This document shows, piece by piece, positions 1-8,135 of a stretch of 64,000 nt of DNA (the first letter of the stretch is position 1; each line of letters opens with the position of its first letter). The notes below the pieces were generated by a model. The model saw only the letters and a list, made by a program, of their open reading frames with translations, searched no databases and had not been told where the DNA came from. The stretch comes from Paenibacillus castaneae (GTDB lineage: Bacteria > Bacillota > Bacilli > Paenibacillales > Paenibacillaceae): NCBI RefSeq assembly GCF_002884445.1, contig NZ_KZ614144.1, positions 3,268,094 through 3,332,093 of the forward strand, given 5' to 3'. Both the position numbers and the translations under genes were made by a program.

Positions 1-786
1 CCGCGTAGCACGTACTATTACTGGGTCAGCACCTTTGACCGCCCAGACAAAGACGCAGCCTTAAAAGTTCGTATTACAGCGATTTATCACGAACACAAGG
101 GCCTCTATGGGTATCGTCGTATTACAGATGTGCTGCACAATGAAGATGAGCGTGTAAACCATAAGAAAGTGCAACGAATCATGCAGGAGCTTGGCTTAAA
201 ATCCGTCGTGCGTATGAAGAAATATCGTTCTTATAAAGGGAATGTAGGTAAAATTGCGCCGAACATACTGGAGAGGAACTTCATCGCATCACCGAACGAG
301 AAGTGGGTAACAGATATTACGGAGTTCAAACTATTTGGAGAGAAGCTGTATCTATCGCCATCGCCAATGCTCGATTTGTTTAACGGTGAAGTCATCGCCT
401 ACTCAGTGAATTCCCGCCCGACCTACTCCCTTGTTTCAAAGATGCTGGATAATGCGTTTGAACGATTGGATGATAAAGATGTCCTTCTTATCCATTCTGA
501 TCAGGGCTGGCATTATCAAATGCGTCAGTACCAGCAAGCATTAAAGGATCATGGGATCACACAGAGTATGTCACGCAAAGGAAACTGTTACGATAATGCA
601 GTCATCGAAAGCTTCTTTGGCACATTAAAGTCCGAGTTCTTATACACGCAGGAATTTGAGAGTGTTGAAGAGTTTAAAGCAGAATTAGATCAATACATCA
701 CGTACTACAATCACAAGCGGATTAAATCAAAGCTAAAGGGCATGAGCCCGGTACAGTACCGGACTCACGCCCTAGAAGTAGCCTAA
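1..786 (+). CDS. IS3-family (IS150 group) transposase OrfB, 5' end outside window
   Basis: This is the integrase-type DDE transposase of an IS150-group element. The reading frame is open from base 1, so the start lies outside the window. The catalytic triad is visible as WVTDITEF, LDLFNGE and the Glu in NAVIESFFG, followed by the usual C-terminal KLKGMSPVQYR. It closely resembles the copy at 27387-28235 but is on the opposite strand. A two-residue Ser-Pro repeat just before the second Asp (SPSPMLDL, where the other copy has SPVLDL) looks like a 6-base duplication and may harm the active site. Family assignment is secure; activity is doubtful. Confidence 0.93.
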   Translation, partial: PRSTYYYWVSTFDRPDKDAALKVRITAIYHEHKGLYGYRRITDVLHNEDERVNHKKVQRIMQELGLKSVVRMKKYRSYKGNVGKIAPNILERNFIASPNEKWVTDITEFKLFGEKLYLSPSPMLDLFNGEVIAYSVNSRPTYSLVSKMLDNAFERLDDKDVLLIHSDQGWHYQMRQYQQALKDHGITQSMSRKGNCYDNAVIESFFGTLKSEFLYTQEFESVEEFKAELDQYITYYNHKRIKSKLKGMSPVQYRTHALEVA

Positions 787-794
787 TAATATAG

Positions 795-819
795 TGTCTA
801 ACTTTTGGGGGTCACATCA
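795..819. repeat. Right terminal inverted repeat of the IS3 element
   Basis: The 25 bases TGTCTAAC...TCACATCA match the reverse complement of the 25-base end of the other IS3 copy (27354-27378), including GTTAGACA at the inner end. They place the element boundary at 819. The insertion has removed the B-type repeat expected to the left of the next cargo gene. Confidence 0.8.
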
Positions 820-855
820 CAATGGAGTGGTTTTCAGTATCCTATAAAAAGTTCT

Positions 856-1266
856 TCATACTTTCTCATTCTTCTTTCTCCATTCACTTAGCCACATTCT
901 ATTGCCAAGACCGTCAGCAGAATCTTCTTTTGCGTATTCCTCAATAACTGCAATCGCTTTTTCTTCCATATCTTTTGTATAATTCATTCTTTCAAGGAGA
1001 TGATGAGCAACCCAAATATCCAATCTATATTTTTTTTCATTTAATAGTTCAGAAAATTCATCCATTTTCTGTGGGAAATCTATATTTATTCTTTGTGCAA
1101 TACGAATCATCTCAACAACAGCTTTGTTTGCACGTTTTACCGACTTCTTATTAGAATAATCAATCTCGAAATGAATCTTTGCACATTCCTTATAAGTATC
1201 GATTTGATTATCAAACGATTTATTCATATCAATATGAATCTCCCTTTTCAAATATCTATTTACCAT
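856..1266 (-). CDS. Hypothetical protein, 123-136 aa
   Basis: A soluble, helical, charged protein that I do not recognise. The likely start is the internal Met at 1227 (MNKSFDNQ), with GGGAG upstream; the longer form starting MVNRY has no visible ribosome site. It ends KKNEKV just inside the IS3 insertion. It lies 32 bases downstream of the HEAT-repeat gene on the same strand, so the two may be co-transcribed. Pairs of small helical and HEAT-repeat proteins are common among immunity or accessory cargo, but no function can be assigned. Confidence 0.65.
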   Translation of the reverse strand: MVNRYLKREIHIDMNKSFDNQIDTYKECAKIHFEIDYSNKKSVKRANKAVVEMIRIAQRINIDFPQKMDEFSELLNEKKYRLDIWVAHHLLERMNYTKDMEEKAIAVIEEYAKEDSADGLGNRMWLSEWRKKNEKV

Positions 1267-1298
1267 CAGCTATCTGTCGACACAATAATATTGTACTT

Positions 1299-1922
1299 TC
1301 ATTGTTTGGGTATTTTTCTACTTAATCTTTTTATAGCAGTTTCCCTTGCTTTATACTCATAAAGCCCCTTTTTAACTTCAAGTTTCTCCAACAAAGGGAT
1401 TGCTCTAATATCCCCAAATTTGCCTATCGCTTCAATTGCATGACCCCTAACTGTTTCATCATTAAAACAATCAATTAACACTTCGTATGCTTCCTTTGTC
1501 TTCATCTTTGCCAAAGTTCCCATCAGCATTTGCCTTGCTATTCCATACCTTGGGTTTTTGCATAGTTCCAATATTGCAGAATATGAAGCCCTGTCATCAA
1601 TAACATACAAAGCATTTCCAACAGCCCATAGGTCAATGTTCTCCCCTTTATAATCTTCAAATATGCTTATTAGAAAAGGAACAGCCTGCTTTAGTCCTTT
1701 CTCCGATACAATTCGTGCTATCCAAGTCTTATTAGAGAGTTCTAATTTGGGTGCATACTTTAGCAGTATGTCTATATACGGTTTTGCAGATATTCTATGC
1801 ATTACAAGAACGTCGGTTGGATTTAAGAGAGTATTATCTATTGCAGTTGAAATGGGAACACCTGCTTGATTAAGTTCCTCCTCCAACATATCCCATGTGA
1901 CATTTCCAGTTTTTTTAATCAT
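1299..1922 (-). CDS. HEAT-repeat protein
   Basis: The protein is about 207 residues of repeated helical pairs, for example YGIARQMLMGTLAKMKTKEA and VRGHAIEAIGKFGDIRAIPLL, which are classic HEAT/PBS-lyase-like repeats. The chosen start is ATGATTAAAAAAAC at 1922, just after GGAAGGGAA; the alternative TTG 15 bases upstream lacks a site. HEAT proteins act as protein-binding scaffolds and no catalytic residues are apparent. It sits in the repeat-bounded accessory region and its promoter would lie in 1923-2410. The specific role is unknown. Confidence 0.75.
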   Translation of the reverse strand: MIKKTGNVTWDMLEEELNQAGVPISTAIDNTLLNPTDVLVMHRISAKPYIDILLKYAPKLELSNKTWIARIVSEKGLKQAVPFLISIFEDYKGENIDLWAVGNALYVIDDRASYSAILELCKNPRYGIARQMLMGTLAKMKTKEAYEVLIDCFNDETVRGHAIEAIGKFGDIRAIPLLEKLEVKKGLYEYKARETAIKRLSRKIPKQ

Positions 1923-1937
1923 AGTTTTCCCTTCCAA

Positions 1938-2410
1938 ATAAAATCATTCTTCAATCAATTCTCAGATTTAATTGTACCATATATTGGTTTTTTTGTTGAT
2001 GTCGTATCGCTTCAAATTTTAAACATAGTCGATCGATGGGAGTGCTATGGGGATACTTGAAACCATTAAACACAAATATGATGTAAACCACCACCCATCC
2101 CAACACCTTATCAGACCCACTAGAATCAAATCTGACAGCTTATAGCCTTTCACACGATCCAAGTCAAGATCAGAGTACTGAAGCCTCCCGAATCACTCAT
2201 CCTCTTTATGTCAAAAACTATGCTCTTTGAAAGTTGAAACTTTAGTGTGGAAATATAGTGTCTTTTACTCGTATTTTTCTTTTGATATATTTCAAAATTG
2301 ATTCATGATTATTTGAAACACGAACTCAGTAAGCCAAGTTGACAATTTGTAAGATATTCCACGGTGACCCCAATCATAAATAACAGCTGTTTATTTCAAC
2401 ACGGCGTTCC
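1938..2410. other. Intergenic stretch without a supported gene
   Basis: About 470 AT-rich bases between the HEAT-repeat gene and the first A-type repeat. Short open frames on the plus strand have no ribosome site and no recognisable product. A promoter for the two minus-strand genes should be here, but I cannot fix one with confidence. Confidence 0.4.
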
Positions 2411-2598
2411 ATTAAACTGCCCGTTAGTTTAGCGCTACATTTTAACTTATCGGCATTCGGACAATGTTCTTGTCACAAATCAACAATCGGCTCAAGTTCT
2501 TGACATTGTCAATTGACAAGAACTTGAGCCGATAAATAAAAAAGCCCGCAGTTTATGCGGACTTGATTCGGACAATGTTTGTGTCATCCGACACTTGT
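2411..2598. repeat. A-type core plus long stem-loop block (copy 1)
   Basis: The A core AAACTGCCCGTTAG at 2415-2427 is followed by about 170 bases repeated almost identically at 8397-8578. The block has a strong inverted repeat with arms at 2486-2502 and 2517-2533 (ATCGGCTCAAGTTCTTG and its complement). It also carries two copies of a word like TCGGACAATGTT and ends in GTCATCCGACA. It belongs both to the CCCGTTAG repeat system and to the CATCCGAC stem-loop family. A mobile or REP-like origin is likely. Confidence 0.75.
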
Positions 2599-2686
2599 GT
2601 CACAATCTATTTTGTATTCTCAGCATTGTTATTTTGTCACTTCCTTTTCGGTTAGTAATTTTGGTATTTGATTAAACCTCTTCTAA

Positions 2687-2730
2687 TAAAAAAGCTGAAT
2701 CCATACCCTACCTGGACTCAGCATTTTTAA
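2687..2730. terminator. Bidirectional rho-independent terminator
   Basis: The stem GCTGAATCCA / TGGACTCAGC (one mismatch) has an A-run before it and a T-run after it, so it could end transcription in both directions. It stands in the 2.6-2.9 kb gap, where no gene is supported. Confidence 0.6.
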
Positions 2731-2900
2731 TACTTATTATATTTATTGAATCAGTTATTGATTTGTACTTCAAGAGATGTTTTGTTATTGAAAGTTAAAA
2801 ACCAATTGATTCAGTTATAGGATCGCTGGAACGATTCGAATTTCAAAAAAATACCTACCAATGAAATGGATTTTTTTATATCCGGCTGCCGTCGTGTTTT

Positions 2901-2930
2901 ATTAAGTTAATGTTCCCCGTTAGCTTAATC
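2901..2930. repeat. B-type core repeat
   Basis: TTAAGTTAATGTTCCCCGTTAGCTTAATC matches the B consensus, preceded by a partial hairpin arm (CCGGCTGCCG) at 2882. The following minus-strand gene ends 13 bases away. Its partner A site is probably the one at 2411, pushed away by the inserted block. Confidence 0.8.
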
Positions 2931-2942
2931 ATTTATTGTGTT

Positions 2943-3327
2943 TTACGGTTCCTCGGCATCAAGCAAATACCCCGTAAACTCCTCAAGTAAAGCAATCCCC
3001 TCCTTCAGGGATTCCCTAGTATCTTCTACAACAAGGTCAATAGTGAAATTTTCGGCAAGTTCTGTACCACCGTCAATCATTACTAAAACCGAATGTAAAA
3101 CTCCATCAATCTTATCCTGTATAACGTTTTTATAAGCTTCAATTCCTTCATCTGTACCAAGAAGGTTATTTAATATCTGATATTCACTTTTTAAATCAGA
3201 CCATTCAGGAATAACCGCATTCGGACCGAGGTAGTCCACATTAATCCAAAAATCCCTTATCTGCTTTAAATCCTGAAATAAAGCATTTTGTTAATTCATC
3301 AGGCATCCCCCAATTAATTATTGTCAT
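2943..3327 (-). pseudogene. Hypothetical protein, frameshifted
   Basis: The C-terminal 98 residues are intact (DYLGPNAVIPEW ... LLDAEEP). An upstream segment in another frame begins with ATG at 3327 (MTIINWGMPDELTK) and should join the frame reading LFQDLKQIRDFWINV. A one-base shift near 3285-3290 is therefore the simplest explanation, giving a protein of about 125 residues. The family is not recognised. It lies directly beside the B core at 2901, the normal cargo position. Confidence 0.6.
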
Positions 3328-3330
3328 TTG

Positions 3331-3357
3331 TCGAGTGAAAATAAAGTATTAGACTGG
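3331..3357. repeat. Member of the AGTCTAAT...TTTATTTTC short repeat family
   Basis: GAAAATAAAGTATTAGACTGG is the reverse complement of units at 18130, 22239, 22261 and 22281. It sits just upstream of the broken gene. Confidence 0.5.
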
Positions 3358-3396
3358 AAATTATCAAGACCTAAACTTAAGGAAATCAAATAAAAT

Positions 3397-3473
3397 AAAG
3401 GGTTCCACATATTAGTCATGCATAATATGTGGAACCCTTTATTTTTAACTAACGTGTCCCGTTAGTTGAACGA
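3397..3473. repeat. Hairpin plus B-type core
   Basis: The arms AAAGGGTTCCACATATTA (3397-3414) and the matching complement (3423-3440) are perfect. They are followed by a B core, AACTAACGTGTCCCGTTAG, at 3448-3466. The same hairpin sequence precedes another B core at 18188-18268, so hairpin and core travel together. No A core is left on its left side. Confidence 0.8.
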
Positions 3474-3567
3474 AATGCACTGTTTGGTCACTATAAAGTC
3501 GGTTATCGGAGGCATAAACATAATGAAACTCTTGAGGTTGCCTGTTATCTTGTCGTATAAAAATATT

Positions 3568-3632
3568 AAGCAAAAAGAATGGCTGTCGAGACTTTCTCGA
3601 CAGCCTCACAAGGAACCAAATGTGGTTCCTTG
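3568..3632 (-). terminator. Tandem hairpins downstream of the acetyltransferase
   Basis: On the minus strand, the arms GGAACCA/TGGTTCC are followed by GGCTGTCGAG/CTCGACAGCC and then ATTCTTTTT. The second hairpin with its T-rich tail is a good rho-independent terminator for the gene ending at 3635. Confidence 0.65.
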
Positions 3633-3634
3633 TT

Positions 3635-4057
3635 TTATTTATATTCCATAACCCAGTACTTTTCTTCTCCCGGACGGCCTTCCTCAACAACCTTCTTCCA
3701 TCCGTTGCGTTCATAAAATGTCAATGCCTTTTGATTTTTAGATACGCATTTTAGTCGCATCGGTTTAGTCATTTTAACGTCAGCTGCTTGCAGCAAACGA
3801 CTGCCGACTCCTTTCCCTGAGAAATCCGGGTGAACAAAAAGATTATGAATGAAGTTATCCGGCAAATACAAGGAGGTAAAGCCCCTAAGGATACCAGCCT
3901 CTTCTGCTACGATGATGAATTCGTCCTCCGTATGCTTGTCGAAATCCTCCAAAGTCATTTCAATAATATTGTCCCATACGAAGGTATTGTGCCGTGATTC
4001 GAGATACAGCTTTCTTAGTTCAGGGTAATCCCCTTCATGAGCCTCTCTAATATTCAA
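3635..4057 (-). CDS. GNAT-family N-acetyltransferase
   Basis: A 140-residue single-domain GNAT protein that would transfer an acetyl group from acetyl-CoA to an unknown amine. The acetyl-CoA loop is visible in PDFSGKGVGSRLL (about residues 83-95), preceded by the beta-4 segment FIHNLFVH and followed by LKCVSKNQKALTFYERNGW, the usual C-terminal motif. It begins at MNIREAHEGD. It is cargo between the B core at 3448 and the A core at 4129 and has its own terminator. The substrate cannot be read from sequence. Confidence 0.88.
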   Translation of the reverse strand: MNIREAHEGDYPELRKLYLESRHNTFVWDNIIEMTLEDFDKHTEDEFIIVAEEAGILRGFTSLYLPDNFIHNLFVHPDFSGKGVGSRLLQAADVKMTKPMRLKCVSKNQKALTFYERNGWKKVVEEGRPGEEKYWVMEYK

Positions 4058-4128
4058 TTGCTCACTCCCTCTGCACTGAAGTTTTAATGTGATGTATGCC
4101 CCTTTTTCAAATATTCACCATTAATACC

Positions 4129-4145
4129 CAACTATCCTGCCCGTT
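4129..4145. repeat. Left half of an A-type core, interrupted by IS110
   Basis: AACTATCCTGCCCGTT is a perfect A core up to GTT, where the insertion element begins. The missing half, AGCTGAGCGG, reappears at 5728 on the other side of the element. Confidence 0.85.
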
Positions 4146-4153
4146 CGTATTAT

Positions 4154-4188
4154 GGGATCAACCAGTTCTTTCTGGTTGATCCTTTTTT
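4154..4188 (+). terminator. Terminator hairpin at the IS110 left end
   Basis: GGATCAACCAG-TTCTTT-CTGGTTGATCC followed by TTTTTT is a textbook rho-independent terminator. It would block outside transcription from entering the element. It is conserved, with a few changes, in the relic at 11185-11220. Confidence 0.8.
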
Positions 4189-4189
4189 C

Positions 4190-4392
4190 ATTTGCATAGA
4201 GGATTAAGGTAGCCGGTTCGAACGTTCCTGCCCGTGGGACTTTGATCCCGAGCGCTATATTGTTCACCCCTACTTGTCACGACTATGATTGAGGCTGGTT
4301 GGGACGCGAGATCCCGTATAACAAGCGATGCTATAGAGCGACAAGAAGTATCATTAGGGGCTGCTGGTAAATCTACATGTTGGGAGAGATCA
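4190..4392 (+). ncRNA. Putative IS110 bridge RNA
   Basis: IS110 recombinases use a structured RNA encoded in a non-coding end of the element, with one loop matching the target and one matching the element ends. Here the leader before the recombinase contains TTCCTGCCCGTGGG (about 4227-4240). This repeats the target word ATCCTGCCCGTT that stands at the left junction (4133-4145). Further on, GATCCCGTATAAC (near 4311) shares CCGTAT with the element's first bases CGTATTAT and GATCCC with the complement of its next bases. The same leader is conserved at 11190-11390. Exact RNA ends and fold are not determined. Confidence 0.6.
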
Positions 4393-4393
4393 A

Positions 4394-5602
4394 ATGAATT
4401 CAGTTATCGGTCTAGATATTTCTAAAGAAGAGAGCCATGGACAAGCCTTTTTAGAGCGTGGAAAACCGTACAGAGGAACGTTCCATTTCGAGCATACTCG
4501 AGATGGTCTGGCGAAGCTGCTTCAAGCTGTTCAGGATCTTGAGCATGCGGCAAGACAACGTCCTTTGCTTATTCTAGAAGCAACTGGGCATTACCAAAGC
4601 TCTGTTGTTCAGTTCCTCGAGGAGCATCACTATTTATACATCGTCATTAATCCGCTCATCTCGAATCGACTTAGGAAGTCTAACCTTCGTAAAGTGAAGA
4701 CGGATGCTGCAGATGCTTATCTTTTAGGAGAACTGTATTACAAAGAAGAATTTGAACCTATCAAAAAAAGAGGTGTGCAGCTGCTCAATCTGCGCTATCT
4801 GACAAGGCAATATGATTCTCTTTCAAAGATGTGTGTACAGACTAAATTGCAGTTCCAAGCTGTGTTGGATCAGGTTTTCCCTGCTTACAAAGGTGTCTTT
4901 GGTGCTATGTATTCAGGCATTTCACTACGGTTTTTAAGTGAATTTCCAACCTCAAATTCGGTTTTGCAAATGGACGAAAATACACTTAATGCTAAAATCA
5001 AAGCGTTGTTATCTCCGATACGAGGCCGTTCAGAGGAATGGATTAATGAGAGAGTCAAGCGGTTGCTGCATGCAGCAAAACAAAACCCTTTCGAGCAAAC
5101 CATGTACGCGAGCCACTTAATCAATTTAAAGGTTCTCATAACCCTTATTCTTCAGTACCAGGAGCATCTTGCTAAGTTGGAACAAAACATCGATGCCCTG
5201 GCTGAAGAAATCGAAGAGTATGATTTAATCCAGTCGATCCCCGGTATCGGCCATAAAATTGCGGCAACAATTTTATCGGAAATTGGAGAAATCGACCGAT
5301 TTGATCATCCAAAAAAATTGGTCGCCTTTGCTGGCATCGACCCCAGTGTCTTCGCTTCTGGTAAGTTTACGGCAACCCGAAATCGAATCACCAAACGTGG
5401 TTCCAGACAACTTCGTTATGCGCTCGTTATGGCTGTCCAATGTGGACTTATCCGTTCCCGAAATACGCGAATCAAAGCGTTCTACGATCGCAAACGAGCC
5501 GAAGGAAAGCCACATAAAGTAGCTCTAGTCGCATGTGCAAATAAGATGGTTCATTGGCTCCATGCCATCTTGAAAAACAAAAAAACATTCCGGATAGACT
5601 AA
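4394..5602 (+). CDS. IS110-family recombinase (DEDD RuvC-like plus Transposase_20)
   Basis: A 402-residue protein, normal for the family. The N-terminal RuvC-like domain shows GLDISK (catalytic Asp at residue 7), LEATGHY with the Glu near 59, and the paired acidic residues in KTDAADAYLLG. The C-terminal Transposase_20 domain has SIPGIGHKIAATILSEIG and AFAGIDPSVFASGKF with the nucleophilic Ser region, then RGSRQLRYALVMA. GAGAG lies just before the ATG. No disruption is visible, so it may be active. It acts with the bridge RNA encoded just upstream to insert into the CCCGTT core. Confidence 0.93.
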   Translation: MNSVIGLDISKEESHGQAFLERGKPYRGTFHFEHTRDGLAKLLQAVQDLEHAARQRPLLILEATGHYQSSVVQFLEEHHYLYIVINPLISNRLRKSNLRKVKTDAADAYLLGELYYKEEFEPIKKRGVQLLNLRYLTRQYDSLSKMCVQTKLQFQAVLDQVFPAYKGVFGAMYSGISLRFLSEFPTSNSVLQMDENTLNAKIKALLSPIRGRSEEWINERVKRLLHAAKQNPFEQTMYASHLINLKVLITLILQYQEHLAKLEQNIDALAEEIEEYDLIQSIPGIGHKIAATILSEIGEIDRFDHPKKLVAFAGIDPSVFASGKFTATRNRITKRGSRQLRYALVMAVQCGLIRSRNTRIKAFYDRKRAEGKPHKVALVACANKMVHWLHAILKNKKTFRID

Positions 5603-5727
5603 ATAACATTGGTATAACCTTCCAAGATGTAGAGTGAATTGGAGGGTTATTTGGCATTCTTATTTTAACTATAACATATGATTTAAGTTCACTTTACTGG
5701 TAATCTTGACAAGCTATTAGCTGGTAT

Positions 5728-5808
5728 AGCTGAGCGGATTTCCAGCAATGCAAAACAAGCGATGGATCGGTTCCACCGCTGTGCTATCGTTCTCCGTTAA
5801 TTCAATCA
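5728..5808. repeat. Right half of the interrupted A core, and B core
   Basis: AGCTGAGCGG (5728-5737) completes the A core broken by IS110. After about 45 bases with a weak hairpin, a B core GTGCTATCGTTCTCCGTTAATTC stands at 5781-5803. Together with 4129-4145 this forms one A-hairpin-B unit. Confidence 0.7.
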
Positions 5809-5856
5809 CTTGTAGGTTCTCCGTGCTGTGTGTAACGGAATCTTTTGAAAGAGAGT

Positions 5857-6789
5857 TCATCCCACTAAAGATCTTCGAGCTCGATACCAATCGACTGTAG
5901 CTGCCAGCGACTCTTTCAGCGGTGTTGCTCTCTGCCCGAACCGGTCCGAAAATTTTTTACTACTTACAACAAACTCCTTCTCGAATTGATAAAACATCTC
6001 GATGCATTCCCTCGCTGCCGGAATGAATAGCCCGCCAATGCGCAGCATTCCCTTCCCCATTGGCTTTATCCTTGCTTCAACACCAGCAAGCTGTGCGGCT
6101 AACTCTACAAATTCTGCCACGGATACCGCATCCGCATTCGGTACATGCCAAGCCTCTCCATACGCATCCTCTGATTGTCCAAGCGTAACGAGCGCTCTCC
6201 CGAAGTCTTCAATGAACGTAAACGTATGCTTCCTGCCGGGTTCGCCTATTACAGACGCGGCCTTACCCATTATGAGAGGCTGAAACATCCTTTCGCCAGC
6301 GGACGAATCCGTGACGCCGGGTCCGAAGAAGTCGGACCCTCGACCAACGACGGCCTGAAGCTTTCCACGGTGGTGCAATTCAAGAAGCTGCTCGGCAAGC
6401 TTCGCACGGATTCGGCCTTTCTTAGTCCGCGCAGCGTATGGCAGTCCTTCGTGCATCTCGTCGTCCACATCCCCGTACATGTACACATTTTCTGCGGCGA
6501 CCAGCTTAGCACCGGATGCCATTGCAGCCACGATGATATTCTCCTGCAGCCGTTCGAACCTACCCTCCCATTGGTGATACGGAGGCTGTGTGCATTGATA
6601 TACCACCGAAGCTCCTGTAATGGCTGCTTTCGCTTGATCCGAGTCCATTAAATCAGCCCTGACAACCAATATATCCTCGGACCCCAGCTGCCGCCCGGAG
6701 AAATTCACCACCTGAAACGGTTCCTCCCTCCTTCGAAGCTCCTTGATCACCGATCTTCCGAGTGGCCCTGTGCCTAATACTACATGCAT
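5857..6789 (-). CDS. NAD-dependent epimerase / SDR-family oxidoreductase
   Basis: An extended short-chain dehydrogenase-like protein of about 310 residues. A Rossmann nucleotide-binding motif, VVLGTGPLGRSV, lies at the extreme N-terminus. A conserved region AENVYMYGD replaces the classical YxxxK region, as in NmrA or atypical epimerases. The start is placed at the Met beginning MHVVLGTG (6789) because GGGAGGAATAGG precedes it. The upstream ATG at 6813 lies only a few bases from the MerR-type promoter and probably falls at the transcript start. The gene follows the MerR-GyrI regulator and carries a MerR-type promoter, so it is probably induced by that regulator's ligand. The substrate is unknown. 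Confidence 0.8.
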   Translation of the reverse strand: MHVVLGTGPLGRSVIKELRRREEPFQVVNFSGRQLGSEDILVVRADLMDSDQAKAAITGASVVYQCTQPPYHQWEGRFERLQENIIVAAMASGAKLVAAENVYMYGDVDDEMHEGLPYAARTKKGRIRAKLAEQLLELHHRGKLQAVVGRGSDFFGPGVTDSSAGERMFQPLIMGKAASVIGEPGRKHTFTFIEDFGRALVTLGQSEDAYGEAWHVPNADAVSVAEFVELAAQLAGVEARIKPMGKGMLRIGGLFIPAARECIEMFYQFEKEFVVSSKKFSDRFGQRATPLKESLAATVDWYRARRSLVG

Positions 6790-6825
6790 GCTCCTATTCC
6801 TCCCTGGTTTCATTTGAATAAAACC

Positions 6826-6856
6826 AGCTTAAACCCTATAGCAGCTATAGGGTCAA
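6826..6856 (-). promoter_or_regulatory. MerR-type promoter with 19-base spacer and perfect dyad
   Basis: Reading on the minus strand, TTGACC (-35) and TAAGCT (-10) are separated by 19 bases. The spacer holds the perfect dyad ACCCTATAG-CAG-CTATAGGGT at 6833-6853. An overlong spacer with a dyad is the hallmark of MerR-activated promoters. It overlaps the last codons of the merR gene and drives the downstream oxidoreductase. Confidence 0.75.
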
Positions 6857-7711
6857 TACCTTTTCCACAGGAATTTGAAGCTCCACGATAAACTCGCCTG
6901 GGTCGCGCATTTGACTCAAATCAACGACATACTGCTCCACAGCGGGCCCACATTCGGCGTACCCGTTCCGACCCATCCAATCCAAAAGATAACGGTATAC
7001 ATTTTTGCATGACTCCTCGTTAGGGGGGCCGCTGTAGGTAGCTGTAATATATTCGCCGCCAGGCAATGTCCGCACGAACGGGTGTTTGAGAGCGTCCGAT
7101 GATAGGGGAATACTAACCTCGATATCCGAATCGGTTCGATCAAACGCGAGCAAATTTTCGTGATAGATGCTCATGAGTTGACCCTGTGCCGTCAAGCCAT
7201 GCATCTCCAGCGTATCAAACAGCTGTGTAAAGCGAACAACAGACGCCTCCATTCCGCACACCGCCCGCTTTCTTTCGAAAGCGATAATGCGGTCAGCCAG
7301 CTGCTTCAATTCAATTAGGACTACTTCTCCTTCGGAATCAAGCTTCTCATTCAGACTTCTCAGGCTTTCCAACTGTCTGATTCGGTTCTCTATAGAAGCA
7401 TGCGCTATTTGAAGACGTTCGATTTCCTCCAGCGTTTCTTGTTTCTTCCCCTTCAAAGCTGCTGTTAGTCCGTCCAGGCCTGACTGTTTCAGTATACTGC
7501 CGATCTCCTCCAGTGAGAAACGCAGACTCTTCAAATCCTGCACAATTTTTACCAGCAAAATATCCATATTCGAATAATAACGATAGTGGGTAAAGGGATC
7601 AGTCCGGCTCGGACACAACAGTCCAACGTTATCGTAATATCGCAGCGTCTGGATGGAAATCCCGCATATCCGTGACACGTGCCCGATCGTATAAGATTGA
7701 TCATTAACCAT
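6845..7711 (-). CDS. MerR-family regulator with GyrI-like effector domain
   Basis: A 288-residue regulator of the BmrR type. The N-terminal winged helix is YTIGHVSRICGISIQTLRYYDNVGLL with the second wing FTHYRYYS. A coiled coil covers roughly residues 75-120. The C-terminal part (ADRIIAFERKRAVCGMEAS ... PGGEYITATYSGP ... ECGPAVEQYVVD) is a GyrI-like ligand-binding domain. GAGGTG lies upstream of the ATG. It would bend and activate the promoter overlapping its own 3' end, coupling ligand sensing to the adjacent oxidoreductase. Family members sense hydrophobic cations; the ligand here is unknown. Confidence 0.88.
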   Translation of the reverse strand: MVNDQSYTIGHVSRICGISIQTLRYYDNVGLLCPSRTDPFTHYRYYSNMDILLVKIVQDLKSLRFSLEEIGSILKQSGLDGLTAALKGKKQETLEEIERLQIAHASIENRIRQLESLRSLNEKLDSEGEVVLIELKQLADRIIAFERKRAVCGMEASVVRFTQLFDTLEMHGLTAQGQLMSIYHENLLAFDRTDSDIEVSIPLSSDALKHPFVRTLPGGEYITATYSGPPNEESCKNVYRYLLDWMGRNGYAECGPAVEQYVVDLSQMRDPGEFIVELQIPVEKVLTL

Positions 7712-7782
7712 AATACAGCTAACACCTCACCAGAGTATTAATAGTCGTTTACTAAACTTTGCCTCCCCTTATTCTGCTTCAA

Positions 7783-8135
7783 TTACTTTTTTGGGGTATA
7801 TAACCTATTCGTTGGCCCCTCCCAATCGCCCTTTTCGAGAAGTCCTATTCCTTCATATTTGACTTCATGCAAACCAAGTCTTTGTCCCATCAGCGTAACG
7901 ACCTGCCCTTGTTTCATCTTCTTACTAAACTCGCATAATCTCTTTCATTTACCATGACTCCGTTTTTCAAATGTTTGATGTAGTAGGCATTAGCTTCTAA
8001 TTGTTTTTCCAGTTTCGAAAAGGTTGCTTCATTCACAATGCAAAAAGGGTTTGTTTTCGGCTGTAGGCCATTAAATACATTACTGAGGGTTTCTGGTGCG
8101 TCTATTTCATGATAAGTCTGTATGACAATTTGTGT
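7783..8135 (-). pseudogene. Remnant of an unrecognised gene, frameshifted
   Basis: Two joined frames on the minus strand read IVIQTYHEIDAPETLSNVF ... NGVMVNERDYASLVRR and then, shifted by one, KMKQGQVVTLMGQRLGLHEV ... GPTNRLYTPKK. Together they look like the C-terminal 110 residues of one protein whose start has been lost. The family is not recognised. The stretch upstream to 8392 contains only scraps of frame. Confidence 0.45.

Larger units (their letters stand above)
4146..5727 (+). mobile_element. IS110-family insertion element inserted in an A core
   Basis: About 1582 bases. The left end (4146-4393) is long and non-coding, with a terminator hairpin and a probable bridge RNA; the recombinase gene follows, then a short right end of about 125 bases. 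A long left end is the layout known for the IS110 subgroup. Boundaries come from rejoining the flanks: CCCGTT at 4145 plus AGCTGAGCGG at 5728 rebuilds a normal A repeat. No target duplication is evident, as expected for this family. Exact ends are uncertain by one or two bases. A left-end relic of the same element lies at 11177-11390. Confidence 0.8.
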
